The notes: generated by a model from the letters alone, not told the origin. 64,000 bases of DNA from Ferrimonas gelatinilytica (GCF_039544205.1 NZ_BAABLF010000008.1:205575-269574); one strand, 5' to 3'. Positions 25,871-34,547 are shown, counted from the first letter of the stretch. Translations and numbers: made by a program.

Positions 25871-27652
25871 CTAGGACAAGCTCATCAAATCGGCGCCGAC
25901 GGTGACGCTGTCGCCCTCTTTGACGTGCAGATCCGCCACGGTACCGGCCTGGCTGGCGCGGATCTCCGTTTCCATCTTCATCGCCTCGAGGACCAGCACC
26001 ACCTCCCCTTCTGAGACCCGTTGGCCCGCCTGGACCGGGATCTTGAAGATGTTGCCCGCCAAGGGCGCCGTCACTTTATGGGCCAGCGTCGCAGGGCCGG
26101 GAGCAGCGGGGGTCGAAGGGCTTGGTTTAAGAACCGGCTCCACCTTCTCCAGGCTGCCGGCGGCGCCGACCTCCACGTTGAAGAGCTCCCCATCCACCCG
26201 CACCTGGTAGCTCGCGGGCTCGGAGGCCCCTTTTGCCTGCGCCACTTCACGGGTCGCCGGCACACCGGTGGGCATAGGCTCGAACGCGGAAGCGTCACCG
26301 CGGTGGGTCAGGAACTTCTTTCCGACCTGCGGAAACAGGGCGTAGATCAGCACATCCTCCTCCGGCTCCTCGGAGAGAGGGATCCCGGCCTGCTCGGCCA
26401 GGGCAAACCACTCCTTGGTCAACTGCGCCATCTCCGGTGCCAGTCGATCGGCGGGCCGTTCGGTGATCACCTTGGCACCCTCGAGCACCCGCTGCTGCAG
26501 CGCCTCATCAACCGGGGCCGGCGTCGCCCCGTACTCCCCCTTGAGCACCCCCGCCGTCTCTTTCGTAATGCTCTTGTAACGCTCGCCGGTCAGGACATTG
26601 AGCACCGCCTGGGTACCGACAATCTGTGAGGTCGGGGTCACCAGCGGGATAAAGCCAAGATCTTGCCGAACCCGGGGGATCTCCTGGAGCACCTCGTCCA
26701 AGCGATCCGCGGCGTTCTGCTCCTTGAGCTGGTTTTCCATGTTGGTAAGCATGCCGCCGGGCACCTGTGCCGTCAGGATGCGCGCATCCACACCCTTGAG
26801 GGCGCCTTCGAACTGGGCATACTTCTGCCTTACCTGACGGAAGTGTGCCGCGATGGGAGCAAGACGGGCGGGATCCAACCCGGTATCCCGCGTTGTCCCC
26901 GCCACCATCGCCATCACCGTTTCCGTGGCGGTATGACCATAGGTCATGCTCATGGAGGAGACGGCAGTATCGAGTACGTCGATCCCTGCATCGATCGCCT
27001 TCTGATAGGTCGCGGTGGACAGCCCGGTGGTGGCATGGCAATGCAGGGCGATGGGCAACGAGGTTTGCGCCTTGAGTGCCCCAATCAGCTCTTCGGCCTG
27101 ATAGGGGCCCAGCAAGCCGGCCATGTCCTTAATACAGAGGGACTGGCAGCCCAGCAGTTCAAGTTGCTTGGCCATAACCAGCCAGGTGTCCAGGTTATGC
27201 ACCTCGGAGGTGGTGTAGGAGAGCGTCCCCTGGGCATGGCCACCGTGTTGATTCACCGCCCGGATGGCCGTCTTAAGGTTACGCACGTCATTCATGGCAT
27301 CGAAGATCCGAAACACTTCAACACCACTTTGGGCCGCGCGCTTTACGAAGGCCTCGACCACATCGTCGGCGTAGTGACGATAGCCAAGCAGGTTCTGACC
27401 ACGCAGCAGCATCTGCTGGGGCGTCTTTGGCATCGCTTCCTTGAGGGCGCGGATCCGGTACCAGGGGTCTTCGCCCAAGTAGCGGATGCAGGCGTCGAAG
27501 GTGGCGCCGCCCCAACTTTCCAGAGACCAGTAGCCGACCTGATCCAGCTGCTCCGCCACCGGTAACATATCTTCCAATCGCATGCGTGTGGCAAACAGCG
27601 ACTGATGGGCATCCCGTAATACAACGTCAGTCAGGGCAAGTGCTTTTGTCAT
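25871..27652 (-). CDS. oadA: Oxaloacetate decarboxylase alpha subunit
   Basis: A 593-aa carboxyltransferase. The N-terminal TIM-barrel begins LTDVVLRDAHQSLFATRM, with the metal histidines in ALHCHATTG. A conserved PYC_OADA domain follows, then a Pro/Ala linker and a biotinyl domain with EAMKMET near the C-terminus. It transfers the carboxyl of oxaloacetate to biotin. The start overlaps the oadG stop (ATGA). Confidence 0.97.
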   Translation of the reverse strand: MTKALALTDVVLRDAHQSLFATRMRLEDMLPVAEQLDQVGYWSLESWGGATFDACIRYLGEDPWYRIRALKEAMPKTPQQMLLRGQNLLGYRHYADDVVEAFVKRAAQSGVEVFRIFDAMNDVRNLKTAIRAVNQHGGHAQGTLSYTTSEVHNLDTWLVMAKQLELLGCQSLCIKDMAGLLGPYQAEELIGALKAQTSLPIALHCHATTGLSTATYQKAIDAGIDVLDTAVSSMSMTYGHTATETVMAMVAGTTRDTGLDPARLAPIAAHFRQVRQKYAQFEGALKGVDARILTAQVPGGMLTNMENQLKEQNAADRLDEVLQEIPRVRQDLGFIPLVTPTSQIVGTQAVLNVLTGERYKSITKETAGVLKGEYGATPAPVDEALQQRVLEGAKVITERPADRLAPEMAQLTKEWFALAEQAGIPLSEEPEEDVLIYALFPQVGKKFLTHRGDASAFEPMPTGVPATREVAQAKGASEPASYQVRVDGELFNVEVGAAGSLEKVEPVLKPSPSTPAAPGPATLAHKVTAPLAGNIFKIPVQAGQRVSEGEVVLVLEAMKMETEIRASQAGTVADLHVKEGDSVTVGADLMSLS

Positions 27653-27897
27653 TTTGAGTTCCCTTCGTTAGCACGGTGTTGGTGAATTGCCGCCGTAATG
27701 GCGGCCAGATGTCGGCGGGATAGATGGCCAGGGGGCGGAGCAGGAAGCGAGCCGGTTCGGGCCTCTTTCGGTGGAGCGCAAAAGTGAGCCAGCAGCTTAA
27801 GGCCCAGCACCAGGAGCGACAGAAAGAGAAAAACCAGAACCATTCCGGTCAGCATCACCGAAGCGGCAGTGAGCAGTTGGGGCAGCAGGGTATCCAT
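27649..27897 (-). CDS. oadG: Oxaloacetate decarboxylase gamma subunit
   Basis: An 82-aa protein with one N-terminal membrane helix (LTAASVMLTGMVLVFLFLSLLVLGL) and a soluble tail ending with histidines (HLSRRHLAAITAAIHQH). The tail is known to bind Zn2+ and hold the complex together. It is the first gene of the oadGAB operon. Confidence 0.93.
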   Translation of the reverse strand: MDTLLPQLLTAASVMLTGMVLVFLFLSLLVLGLKLLAHFCAPPKEARTGSLPAPPPGHLSRRHLAAITAAIHQHRANEGNSK

Positions 27898-27958
27898 ACT
27901 CGAGCACGACGACTGTTATCACAATGGCCGTCGATATTCACACAACGAGAATAAAAAT

Positions 27959-27964
27959 GTCAAA
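27959..27964 (-). promoter_or_regulatory. -35 element of the likely oadGAB promoter
   Basis: TTGACA on the minus strand about 65 bases before oadG. The -10 about 17 bases on is weak (GTGAAT/TGAATA), so an activator or alternative spacing may be needed. Confidence 0.4.
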
Positions 27965-27980
27965 GCTGCAACACAGCAAA

Positions 27981-27995
27981 AATGGACTGACCAAT
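27981..27995. promoter_or_regulatory. PdhR/GntR-type operator, proximal copy
   Basis: AATGGACTGACCAAT matches the family pattern ATTGGTnnnACCAAT at most positions. It lies about 17 bases upstream of the oadGAB -35. Confidence 0.5.
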
Positions 27996-28043
27996 ATAAT
28001 CCCAACGGATAGGCAAAGCTCCGCATGCACTGGTGAATTTAAA

Positions 28044-28058
28044 ATTGGACAGACCAAT
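28044..28058. promoter_or_regulatory. PdhR/GntR-type operator, distal copy
   Basis: ATTGGACAGACCAAT, one base off a symmetric ATTGGT...ACCAAT site. Its centre is 63 bases from the proximal copy, six helical turns. Confidence 0.5.
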
Positions 28059-28202
28059 AATATGCAGAATCTTCTCTCTATCACACCGGGCTAGGAGATC
28101 ACGCTAAATCTCCACAAGTAGGCAGGACAGAACCCTGATACCACGCTGCAGAGCAAGGCGTAGCTGGGACGTAGTGAATCCGGGGAAAGCAGGGATGGGG
28201 AT

Positions 28203-28232
28203 ACAAAAAAACCGGCCAAGGCCGGTTTTTTG
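28203..28232 (-). terminator. Terminator of the tRNA-Ser/tRNA-Arg transcript
   Basis: AAAAAACCGGCC and GGCCGGTTTTTT around AA, a near-perfect palindrome with T-runs on both strands, placed after the last 110-bp element. Confidence 0.9.
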
Positions 28233-28236
28233 TATA

Positions 28237-28346
28237 TGGCGCGTCCGGGAGGGCGAAAGCGGATCCAGCAAGCCAAAAGTTTGGCTTGTGCCGCTTGAGC
28301 GCCGAAGCGTTCCGCGCGAAGGCCGGAAATCCGACCTTTCATAATA
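28237..28346 (-). repeat. tRNA-3'-end element, copy 1 (110 bp)
   Basis: Begins (plus strand) with a duplicate of the 17-base tRNA-Arg 3' end including CCA, then a hairpin CAAGCCAAA-AG-TTTGGCTTG within GCGG...CCGC, then a second stem around GGAAATCC, ending CATAATA just before the tRNA CCA. It resembles in principle the rtT repeats behind E. coli tyrT. Confidence 0.75.
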
Positions 28347-28423
28347 TGGCGCGTCCGGGAGGATTCGAACCTCCGACCGCCTGGTTCGTAGCCAGGTACT
28401 CTATCCAGCTGAGCTACGGACGC
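28347..28423 (-). tRNA. tRNA-Arg(ACG), copy 1
   Basis: A 77-base cloverleaf with encoded CCA: GCGTCCG acceptor, D-loop AGCTGGATAGAGT, anticodon ACG in CTACGAA, and TTCGAATCC T-loop. Nearly identical to E. coli tRNA-Arg(ACG). Confidence 0.97.
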
Positions 28424-28493
28424 GCAGGCTTAACAGTTTAGCTCTGTTAACCGAGCCGCTGATTCACAGCGATACCTCTTTTCAGAGAGAAGA

Positions 28494-28603
28494 TGGCGCG
28501 TCCGGGAGGGCGAAAGCGGATCCTGCAAGCCAAAAGTTTGGCTTGTACCGCTTGAGCGCCGAAGCGTTCCGCGCGAAGGCCGGAAATCCAACCTTTCATA
28601 ATA
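28494..28603 (-). repeat. tRNA-3'-end element, copy 2 (110 bp)
   Basis: Same structure as copy 1 with a handful of substitutions (GCAAG preceded by CCT, TGTACCGC, ATCCAACC). Confidence 0.75.
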
Positions 28604-28680
28604 TGGCGCGTCCGGGAGGATTCGAACCTCCGACCGCCTGGTTCGTAGCCAGGTACTCTATCCAGCTGAGCTACGGACGC
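28604..28680 (-). tRNA. tRNA-Arg(ACG), copy 2
   Basis: Identical to copy 1. 257 bases between copies 1, 2 and 3 shows tandem amplification of tRNA plus spacer plus element. Confidence 0.97.
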
Positions 28681-28750
28681 GCAGGCTTAACAGTTTAGCT
28701 CCGTTAACCGAGCCGCTGATGCACAGCGATACCTCTTTTCAGAGAGAAGA

Positions 28751-28860
28751 TGGCGCGTCCGGGAGGGCGAAAGCGGATCCAGCAAACCAAAAGTTTGGTT
28801 TGTGCCGCTTGAGCGCCGAAGCGCTCCGCGCGAAGGCCGGAAATCCGACCTTTCATAATA
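28751..28860 (-). repeat. tRNA-3'-end element, copy 3 (110 bp), with compensatory change
   Basis: The hairpin here reads CAAACCAAA-AG-TTTGGTTTG: a G-C pair of the other copies is replaced by A-T on both arms, keeping the stem. Confidence 0.78.
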
Positions 28861-28937
28861 TGGCGCGTCCGGGAGGATTCGAACCTCCGACCGCCTGGTT
28901 CGTAGCCAGGTACTCTATCCAGCTGAGCTACGGACGC
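28861..28937 (-). tRNA. tRNA-Arg(ACG), copy 3
   Basis: Identical to copy 1, with encoded CCA. Confidence 0.97.
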
Positions 28938-29007
28938 GCAGGCTTAACAGTTTAGCTCTGTTAACCGAGCCGCTGATGCACAGCGATACCTCTTTTCAGA
29001 GAGAAGA

Positions 29008-29084
29008 TGGCGCGTCCGGGAGGATTCGAACCTCCGACCGCCTGGTTCGTAGCCAGGTACTCTATCCAGCTGAGCTACGGACGC
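29008..29084 (-). tRNA. tRNA-Arg(ACG), copy 4
   Basis: Identical cloverleaf. No 110-bp element follows it, so the spacing to copy 3 is 147 instead of 257 bases. Confidence 0.97.
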
Positions 29085-29154
29085 GCAGGCTTAACAGTTT
29101 AGCTCCGTTAACCGAGCCGCTGATGCACAGCGATCACTCTTTTCAGAGAAAAGA

Positions 29155-29264
29155 TGGCGCGTCCGGTAGGGCGAAAGCGGATCCAGCAAGCCAAAAGTTT
29201 GGCTTGTACCGCTTGAGCGCCGAAGCGCTCCGCGCGAAGGCCGGAAATCCGACCTTTCATAATA
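29155..29264 (-). repeat. tRNA-3'-end element, copy 4 (110 bp)
   Basis: Same layout. The duplicated tRNA end carries one change (GTCCGGTAGG), and the hairpin keeps the G-C version. Confidence 0.75.
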
Positions 29265-29341
29265 TGGCGCGTCCGGGAGGATTCGAACCTCCGACCGCCT
29301 GGTTCGTAGCCAGGTACTCTATCCAGCTGAGCTACGGACGC
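29265..29341 (-). tRNA. tRNA-Arg(ACG), copy 5
   Basis: Identical cloverleaf with encoded CCA. Confidence 0.97.
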
Positions 29342-29376
29342 GCAAAACGGGTTTTACTTCACCGAAGTGAAAACCA

Positions 29377-29403
29377 AGAGGCCGCGCTAGGCGCGGCCTC
29401 TTG
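29377..29403 (-). other. GC-rich hairpin between tRNA-Arg copies 6 and 5
   Basis: AGAGGCCGCGC / GCGCGGCCTCT with TAG loop, followed on the minus strand by TTGGTTTT. It could be a partial terminator or a processing stem within the tRNA transcript. Confidence 0.55.
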
Positions 29404-29409
29404 AGAATA

Positions 29410-29486
29410 TGGCGCGTCCGGGAGGATTCGAACCTCCGACCGCCTGGTTCGTAGCCAGGTACTCTATCCAGCTGAGCTACGGACGC
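29410..29486 (-). tRNA. tRNA-Arg(ACG), copy 6
   Basis: Identical cloverleaf. The first tRNA-Arg behind tRNA-Ser. Confidence 0.97.
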
Positions 29487-29490
29487 GCAA

Positions 29491-29580
29491 TGGCGGTGAG
29501 GGAGGGATTCGAACCCTCGATAGGGATTAACCTATACGCCCTTAGCAGGGGCGCGCCTTCAGCCACTCGGCCACCTCACC
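29491..29580 (-). tRNA. tRNA-Ser(GCT)
   Basis: A 90-base class II tRNA with encoded CCA: GGTGAGG acceptor, anticodon GCT in CTGCTAA, and a long variable arm. It is the first gene of the tRNA operon; serV-argVYZQ has the same order behind csrA in E. coli. Confidence 0.97.
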
Positions 29581-29587
29581 GTTGTTT

Positions 29588-29623
29588 CGGGGCGTATATT
29601 ACGTTCTAAGGCAGATAAGTCAA
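29588..29623 (-). promoter_or_regulatory. Stable-RNA promoter of the tRNA operon
   Basis: -35 TTGACT (29618-29623), 16-base spacer, -10 TAATAT (29596-29601), then a GC-rich discriminator ACGCCCCG. Such discriminators are typical of promoters shut off by ppGpp. Confidence 0.75.
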
Positions 29624-29750
29624 ACCCTTTTTCCAGGCTGTCCGGCCCGTTCGCTGAGTTTTTCGTCAGGTTGATTTTAATGTCGACAGAATGGGGAGTT
29701 CTTGGTGCCACTGGGAGGATGAGAGAGGGGAAACAGGCCCGGTGGACACA

Positions 29751-29774
29751 AAAAAGCCGGCTCACATGGCCGGC
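29751..29774 (-). terminator. csrA terminator
   Basis: GCCGGC / GCCGGC stem with 7-base loop followed on the minus strand by TTTTTT, 10 bases after the csrA stop. Confidence 0.85.
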
Positions 29775-29784
29775 TCAACGCAGA

Positions 29785-29982
29785 TCAGAAATTGCCGCTC
29801 GGGGCACTGCCCCCATCTTTCTCGGCCTGAATGCGCATGTAGATCTCTTCACGGTGCACAGACACCTCTTTCGGTGCATTAACACCGATGCGTACCTGGT
29901 TGCCTTTCACACCCAAAACGGTCACGGTGACTTCGTCACCGATCATCAAAGTTTCGCCCACACGGCGAGTCAAAATCAGCAT
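29785..29982 (-). CDS. csrA: Carbon storage regulator CsrA
   Basis: A 65-aa RNA-binding dimer that blocks or stabilises mRNAs at GGA motifs. MLILTRRVGETLMIGDEVTVTVLGVKG and VRIGVNAPKEVSVHREEIY include the conserved L4, R6 and R44 RNA-contact positions. AGAGAGGAG precedes the start. It lies between lysC and the tRNA operon as in related gammaproteobacteria. Confidence 0.98.
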   Translation of the reverse strand: MLILTRRVGETLMIGDEVTVTVLGVKGNQVRIGVNAPKEVSVHREEIYMRIQAEKDGGSAPSGNF

Positions 29983-30084
29983 TCGTTTGCTCCTCTCTCT
30001 CTAACTCATTCCGCTGCGGCGGTAGAATCTTTTAGCGGTATTATAAAGTTAGACCAGATTAAATCTATAGCCACCTAGACGTAT

Positions 30085-31305
30085 TTACTCATCTGCGGCT
30101 AAATCGAAGGTTTTATGGAGGCTGCGCACCGCAAGCTCCAGATATTTCTGTTCCATGGCAACCGAGATCTTGATCTCCGATGTGGCGATCAACTGTACGC
30201 TGATCCCCTCGCGCCCCAAAGTTTGGAACATACGACTGGCTACCCCAGTATGGTTCTTCATTCCGACACCGACAACCGACACCTTGCAAAGATCTTGATT
30301 GATCTTGAGGTTGTCGATCCCGAACTGGGCCAGCACCGGCTGAAGCAGGCGACATGCCTGGTTACAGTCGGTTCGACTGACGGTAAAGGTAAAGTCGGCT
30401 TTGCCGTCCCCGGTGTTGGTATGGACGATCATATCAACATCGATACCACCCTCCTCGATCGGGGTCAGGATCTGCGCCGCCACATTCGCCTCATCCGGAA
30501 CGCCCACCAGCGTCAGACTGGCTTCATCACGAGTAAAGGCGATGCCGGAAACCTGGGGCGCGTCCATAAGAGAGTCCTCATAAGTGATTAAAGTTCCGCT
30601 GCCTTCCTGAAAGCTCGACAGGACTCGCAAAGGCACATTGTAACGTCCGGCATACTCCACCGACCGGATCTGTAACACTTTGGCACCCAGACTGGAAAGC
30701 TCCAGCATCTCCTCGAAGCTGATGGTGTCCATTTTACGCGCCCGAGGCTCGATACGTGGATCCGTTGTGTATACCCCGTCAACGTCGGTAAAGATCTGAC
30801 ACTCGTCGGCCTTGAGGGCCGCAGCGATGGCCACCGCCGTGGTATCCGACCCACCCCGGCCAAGGGTGGTCACGCCGTTGGCCGGGCAGCGCCCCTGGAA
30901 CCCAGCCACCACGGGGACCACCCCCTGGGCCAATAAGGTTCGAAGGGGTTCCGGCTCAACGCTCGTGATCCTGGCCCGGCCATGACGAGAGTCGGTGAGT
31001 ACACCCGCCTGATCACCCAGCAGTGCCCGGGCGGGGATCCCCCGCTTTTGCAGCGCCATCGCCATCAGGCTGATCGCGACCTGCTCCCCGGTGCTGACCA
31101 AAAGATCCAGCTCGCGGGGATCAGGATCCGCAGCGACGGACTTTGCCAGCCCCAGCAGGCGGTTGGTCTCACCGGCCATGGCAGAGAGCACCACCACAAG
31201 CTGCTCGCCCGCGCGGTAGGCGCGGGCGAGCTTGTCTGCGACTACCTCGATGCGTTCGAACGAACCCACCGAGGTGCCACCAAATTTTTGAACCAATAGT
31301 GCCAC
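30085..31305 (-). CDS. lysC: Aspartate kinase (monofunctional)
   Basis: A 406-aa aspartokinase of the alpha/beta class found in pseudomonads and relatives. The N-terminal kinase domain has VQKFGGTSVGS, TLGRGGSDTTA and DVDGVYTTDPR. Two ACT domains follow (FTVSRTDCNQA, GVGMKNHTGVASRMFQ) for lysine/threonine feedback. This is a second aspartokinase beside the bifunctional ThrA at 61110. It lies 11 bases after alaS, so it is probably read through from it. Confidence 0.95.
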   Translation of the reverse strand: MALLVQKFGGTSVGSFERIEVVADKLARAYRAGEQLVVVLSAMAGETNRLLGLAKSVAADPDPRELDLLVSTGEQVAISLMAMALQKRGIPARALLGDQAGVLTDSRHGRARITSVEPEPLRTLLAQGVVPVVAGFQGRCPANGVTTLGRGGSDTTAVAIAAALKADECQIFTDVDGVYTTDPRIEPRARKMDTISFEEMLELSSLGAKVLQIRSVEYAGRYNVPLRVLSSFQEGSGTLITYEDSLMDAPQVSGIAFTRDEASLTLVGVPDEANVAAQILTPIEEGGIDVDMIVHTNTGDGKADFTFTVSRTDCNQACRLLQPVLAQFGIDNLKINQDLCKVSVVGVGMKNHTGVASRMFQTLGREGISVQLIATSEIKISVAMEQKYLELAVRSLHKTFDLAADE

Positions 31306-31316
31306 AAAGGCTCCGA

Positions 31317-33941
31317 TTACAGCTGTTCAGTCAACCAGGTCTTGGCCCCTTCCAGAGCGGCAGGCAGGGCTGCGGCATCACTGCCACCGGCCATCGCCAT
31401 ATCCGGACGACCGCCTCCCTTACCTCCAACCTGCTGAGCAACCACGTTCACCAGCTCACCGGCTTTTACCTTGGCAGTCAGATCTTTGGTTACCCCGGCA
31501 ACCAGGCCGACCTTGCCATCCGCCACGTTACCCAACAGCACGATCCCGCTGCCCAGCTGGTTTTTCAGGTCATCCACCATACCGCGCAACGCCTTGCTGT
31601 CGGCGTTTTCCAGCTGGCTGATCAGCACCTTGGCACCGCCGATCTCCACTGCCTGATCCACCAGGTTGGCCGAGGCGGCGGAAGCGAGCTTCTGCTTAAG
31701 CTGTTCCAGCTCTTTCTCCAGCGAACGGTTACGATCCAGCAGCCCTTTCACCTTACTGGCCACGGAAGCACTGTCTGCTTTGACCAGGCTCGCCGCCTGG
31801 CTTAGCTGGGCTTCCTGGTCGCGGATATGGGCCAGGGCGCCGGCGCCGGTCACCGCTTCGATGCGGCGCACGCCGGCGGCAATTCCGCTCTCGGAGACGA
31901 TCTTAAGGAAGCCGATGTCGCCGGTACGCTTGGCGTGGGTACCACCACACAGCTCGATGGAGTAGTCCCCCATGGCGAGCACCCGTACCTGATCATCGTA
32001 CTTCTCACCAAACAGCGCCATGGCACCGCGCTCTTTGGCCGCTTCAATATCCATCAGTTCGGTATCGATACTGTGGTTCGCCCGGATCTGTTCATTCACC
32101 TGGGCCTCCACCTCGGCGATCTCATCGCGGCTCATCGCTTCGAGGTGCGCAAAGTCGAAACGCAGGCGATCCGCCATCACCAGTGACCCCTTCTGGGCCA
32201 CGTGATCGCCAAGCACGTTGCGCAAGGCGGAATGCAGCAGGTGAGTGGCGGAGTGATTGAGGCGGATCGCGGCACGACGAACACGGTCCACCTTGGCCTC
32301 CACCGCGTCACCACAAGCCAGGGCACCGCTGACCAGGCGACCCTTATGGGTGATGGCATTGCCCACCTTCTGGGTATCGGTCACGCGGAAAAGACCGCTG
32401 TCGGTCAGGATCTCACCGCAGTCTCCCACTTGGCCACCAGACTCGGCGTAGAAGGGGGTACGATCCAGTACCAGCAGGGCTTCGCAATCTTCCGCCAGCT
32501 GTTCGGTGGCTTCGCCATCAACGTAGATCCTCTGGATCACGGCGCTGTCCTGATCCCGGTCATAACCGGTGAAGATGGTGCTGCCCTCGATGGTCAACAC
32601 CTTGGAGTAATCCGCACTAAACTGGCCAGCTTCACGGGCGCGCTGACGCTGGGCTTCCATCGCGGCTTCGAAACCCGCTTCGTCAATGGTAAAGCCACGC
32701 TCACGGGCGACATCATTGGTCAGGTCGGCCGGAAAACCGAAGGTGTCATAGAGTTTGAAGACGGTTTCGCCATCGAGCTCCTTGCCCGCCAGGCTATCCA
32801 GTGCGTCTGTAAGCAGGGCGATGCCGCGGTCCAGCGTGCGGGCAAAGTTCTCCTCCTCGATCTTGAGCACCTTCTCAACCATCGCCTGCTGCTGTTTCAG
32901 CTCAACGGCGGCACTGCCCATTACGTCGGCCAGTTCACCCACCAGCTTGTAGAAGAAGGTGTCGGTGGCGCCCAGCTTGCGGCCATGGCGGATAGCCCGA
33001 CGGATGATGCGACGCAGAACATAGCCGCGCCCTTCGTTGGAGGGCATCACCCCATCGACGATCAGATAAGCACAGGAGCGGATGTGATCCGCCACCACCC
33101 GCAGGGACTTGTTATCCAGATCGGTGGCACCGGTCACCTCGGCGGCGGCCTTGATCAGGCGCTGGAAGACATCGATGTCATAGTTGGAGTGGCCACCCTG
33201 CATGATCGCCGCCACCCGCTCGATCCCCATGCCGGTGTCCACGGAGGGCTTGGGCAGCGGCTCCATGGTGCCATCGGCATGACGGTTAAACTGCATGAAG
33301 ACGATGTTCCAGATCTCGATGAAACGATCGCCATCCTCCTCCGGCGTGCCGGGGCGGCCGCCCCAGATCCCTTCGCCGTGATCGTAGAAGATCTCGGTGC
33401 AGGGGCCGCAGGGACCGGTATCGCCCATCTGCCAGAAGTTGTCGGAGGTGTACGCCGGTTTACCCGGCTTATCGCCGATACGGATGATGTTCTCCGGTGC
33501 TACGCCGATCTCCTTGGCCCAGATATCGTAGGCTTCATCATCGCTCTGGTAGACGGTCACGCAGAGCTTTTCCTTCGGCAGCTGCAGTACCTCGGTGAGG
33601 AAGGTCCAGGCGTAGCGGATGGCGTCGTGCTTGAAGTAGTCACCGAAGCTGAAGTTACCCAGCATCTCGAAGAAGGTATGGTGCCGCGCGGTAAAGCCGA
33701 CGTTTTCCAGGTCGTTATGCTTGCCGCCGGCCCGTACACAACGCTGAGCACTGGTCGCTCTGACGTAGCTGCGCTGCTCGGCGCCGAGGAAACAATCCTT
33801 AAACTGGTTCATCCCCGCATTGGTGAACAGCAGGGTGGGATCGTTGTGGGGTACCAGGGAGCTGGAGGGAACCACTTCATGGCCCTCTTTACGGAAGTAC
33901 TCCAGAAACGCTTCCCGGATCTCGGCGGTTGTCATGTGCAT
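31317..33941 (-). CDS. alaS: Alanyl-tRNA synthetase
   Basis: Class II synthetase of 874 aa. Aminoacylation core (TTAEIREAFLEYFRKEGHEVV, RFDFAH and editing-domain HxxxH and CGGTH motifs: LNHSATHLLH, ELCGGTHAKRTG) and the C-terminal DHHA1 region are present. The frame is open to 34079, but AGGA seven bases before the ATG at 33941 and the family N-terminus (HMTTAEIR) fix the start. Confidence 0.96.
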   Translation of the reverse strand: MHMTTAEIREAFLEYFRKEGHEVVPSSSLVPHNDPTLLFTNAGMNQFKDCFLGAEQRSYVRATSAQRCVRAGGKHNDLENVGFTARHHTFFEMLGNFSFGDYFKHDAIRYAWTFLTEVLQLPKEKLCVTVYQSDDEAYDIWAKEIGVAPENIIRIGDKPGKPAYTSDNFWQMGDTGPCGPCTEIFYDHGEGIWGGRPGTPEEDGDRFIEIWNIVFMQFNRHADGTMEPLPKPSVDTGMGIERVAAIMQGGHSNYDIDVFQRLIKAAAEVTGATDLDNKSLRVVADHIRSCAYLIVDGVMPSNEGRGYVLRRIIRRAIRHGRKLGATDTFFYKLVGELADVMGSAAVELKQQQAMVEKVLKIEEENFARTLDRGIALLTDALDSLAGKELDGETVFKLYDTFGFPADLTNDVARERGFTIDEAGFEAAMEAQRQRAREAGQFSADYSKVLTIEGSTIFTGYDRDQDSAVIQRIYVDGEATEQLAEDCEALLVLDRTPFYAESGGQVGDCGEILTDSGLFRVTDTQKVGNAITHKGRLVSGALACGDAVEAKVDRVRRAAIRLNHSATHLLHSALRNVLGDHVAQKGSLVMADRLRFDFAHLEAMSRDEIAEVEAQVNEQIRANHSIDTELMDIEAAKERGAMALFGEKYDDQVRVLAMGDYSIELCGGTHAKRTGDIGFLKIVSESGIAAGVRRIEAVTGAGALAHIRDQEAQLSQAASLVKADSASVASKVKGLLDRNRSLEKELEQLKQKLASAASANLVDQAVEIGGAKVLISQLENADSKALRGMVDDLKNQLGSGIVLLGNVADGKVGLVAGVTKDLTAKVKAGELVNVVAQQVGGKGGGRPDMAMAGGSDAAALPAALEGAKTWLTEQL

Positions 33942-34082
33942 ACGGTCATCCTGAAAAAACTGGCTCAAGCCGGACGCAATGCTGCGCGGCGATATAAACG
34001 GCCAATTATATCCAGAACCTCTCGCGGCAAACCAGAGCCCTGGCGCATTTGCCACCATTTGGACCCGGCGGTCGGCCACTTT

Positions 34083-34541
34083 TCAGTCGTTGTCAGAGAG
34101 GGCGTAGCGGATCTGCTCCATCTCAAAGCCCCGGTAAGCCAGATAGCGTTGCACTTTCTGGCGCAGCTTGAACTCCTTGGGCGGGGCTTCGCCAAACTTA
34201 CGCAGCCGGGTTTCCCGGCACAGCTCAAACCAGTCGATCTCCTCCTGGGAGAGCGCAGCCTTGATCAGGGCATCGTCAACCTGGCGCTCTTTAAGCTCCG
34301 CCCTCAATCGCCGCGGCCCCTTACCGGACTGGCTTCGGTAACGTACAAAAGCCAGGGCAAAGCGGCCGTCGTCCTGGTATCTGAGCTCAATCACCCGCTC
34401 GATAGCGGCGGTGATCTCCTCAACAGAAAAGCCGCGAAGCTGAAGCTTACGCTTCAATTCTCCGCGGCTGTGATCGCGGCGGGACAGCAGTCCCACCGCA
34501 GCGGCCAGCGCACTCTGGCCGCCCGACTCCTTGCTCGCCAT
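34083..34541 (-). CDS. recX: RecA regulator RecX
   Basis: A 152-aa three-helix-repeat protein that modulates RecA filaments. LLSRRDHSRGELKRKLQLRGF, AFVRYRSQSGKGPRRLRAELKER and VQRYLAYRGFEMEQIRYAL are typical. It directly follows recA (6-base gap), the usual arrangement, and is thus LexA-controlled through recA. Confidence 0.93.
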   Translation of the reverse strand: MASKESGGQSALAAAVGLLSRRDHSRGELKRKLQLRGFSVEEITAAIERVIELRYQDDGRFALAFVRYRSQSGKGPRRLRAELKERQVDDALIKAALSQEEIDWFELCRETRLRKFGEAPPKEFKLRQKVQRYLAYRGFEMEQIRYALSDND

Positions 34542-34547
34542 GGAACC

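Larger units (their letters stand above)
27898..28200. other. oadGAB upstream region, no gene seen
   Basis: AT-rich in its first half and carrying the promoter and two operators listed separately. No credible reading frame or RNA was found on either strand. The rest up to the tRNA terminator is unremarkable. Confidence 0.6.

Noticed and set aside
28719..29609. Reading frames through the tRNA array (proteins with GGFEPPTAWFVARYSIQLSYGRA-like text)
   Set aside because: They are translations of tRNA-Arg genes on the wrong strand, a well-known false annotation.
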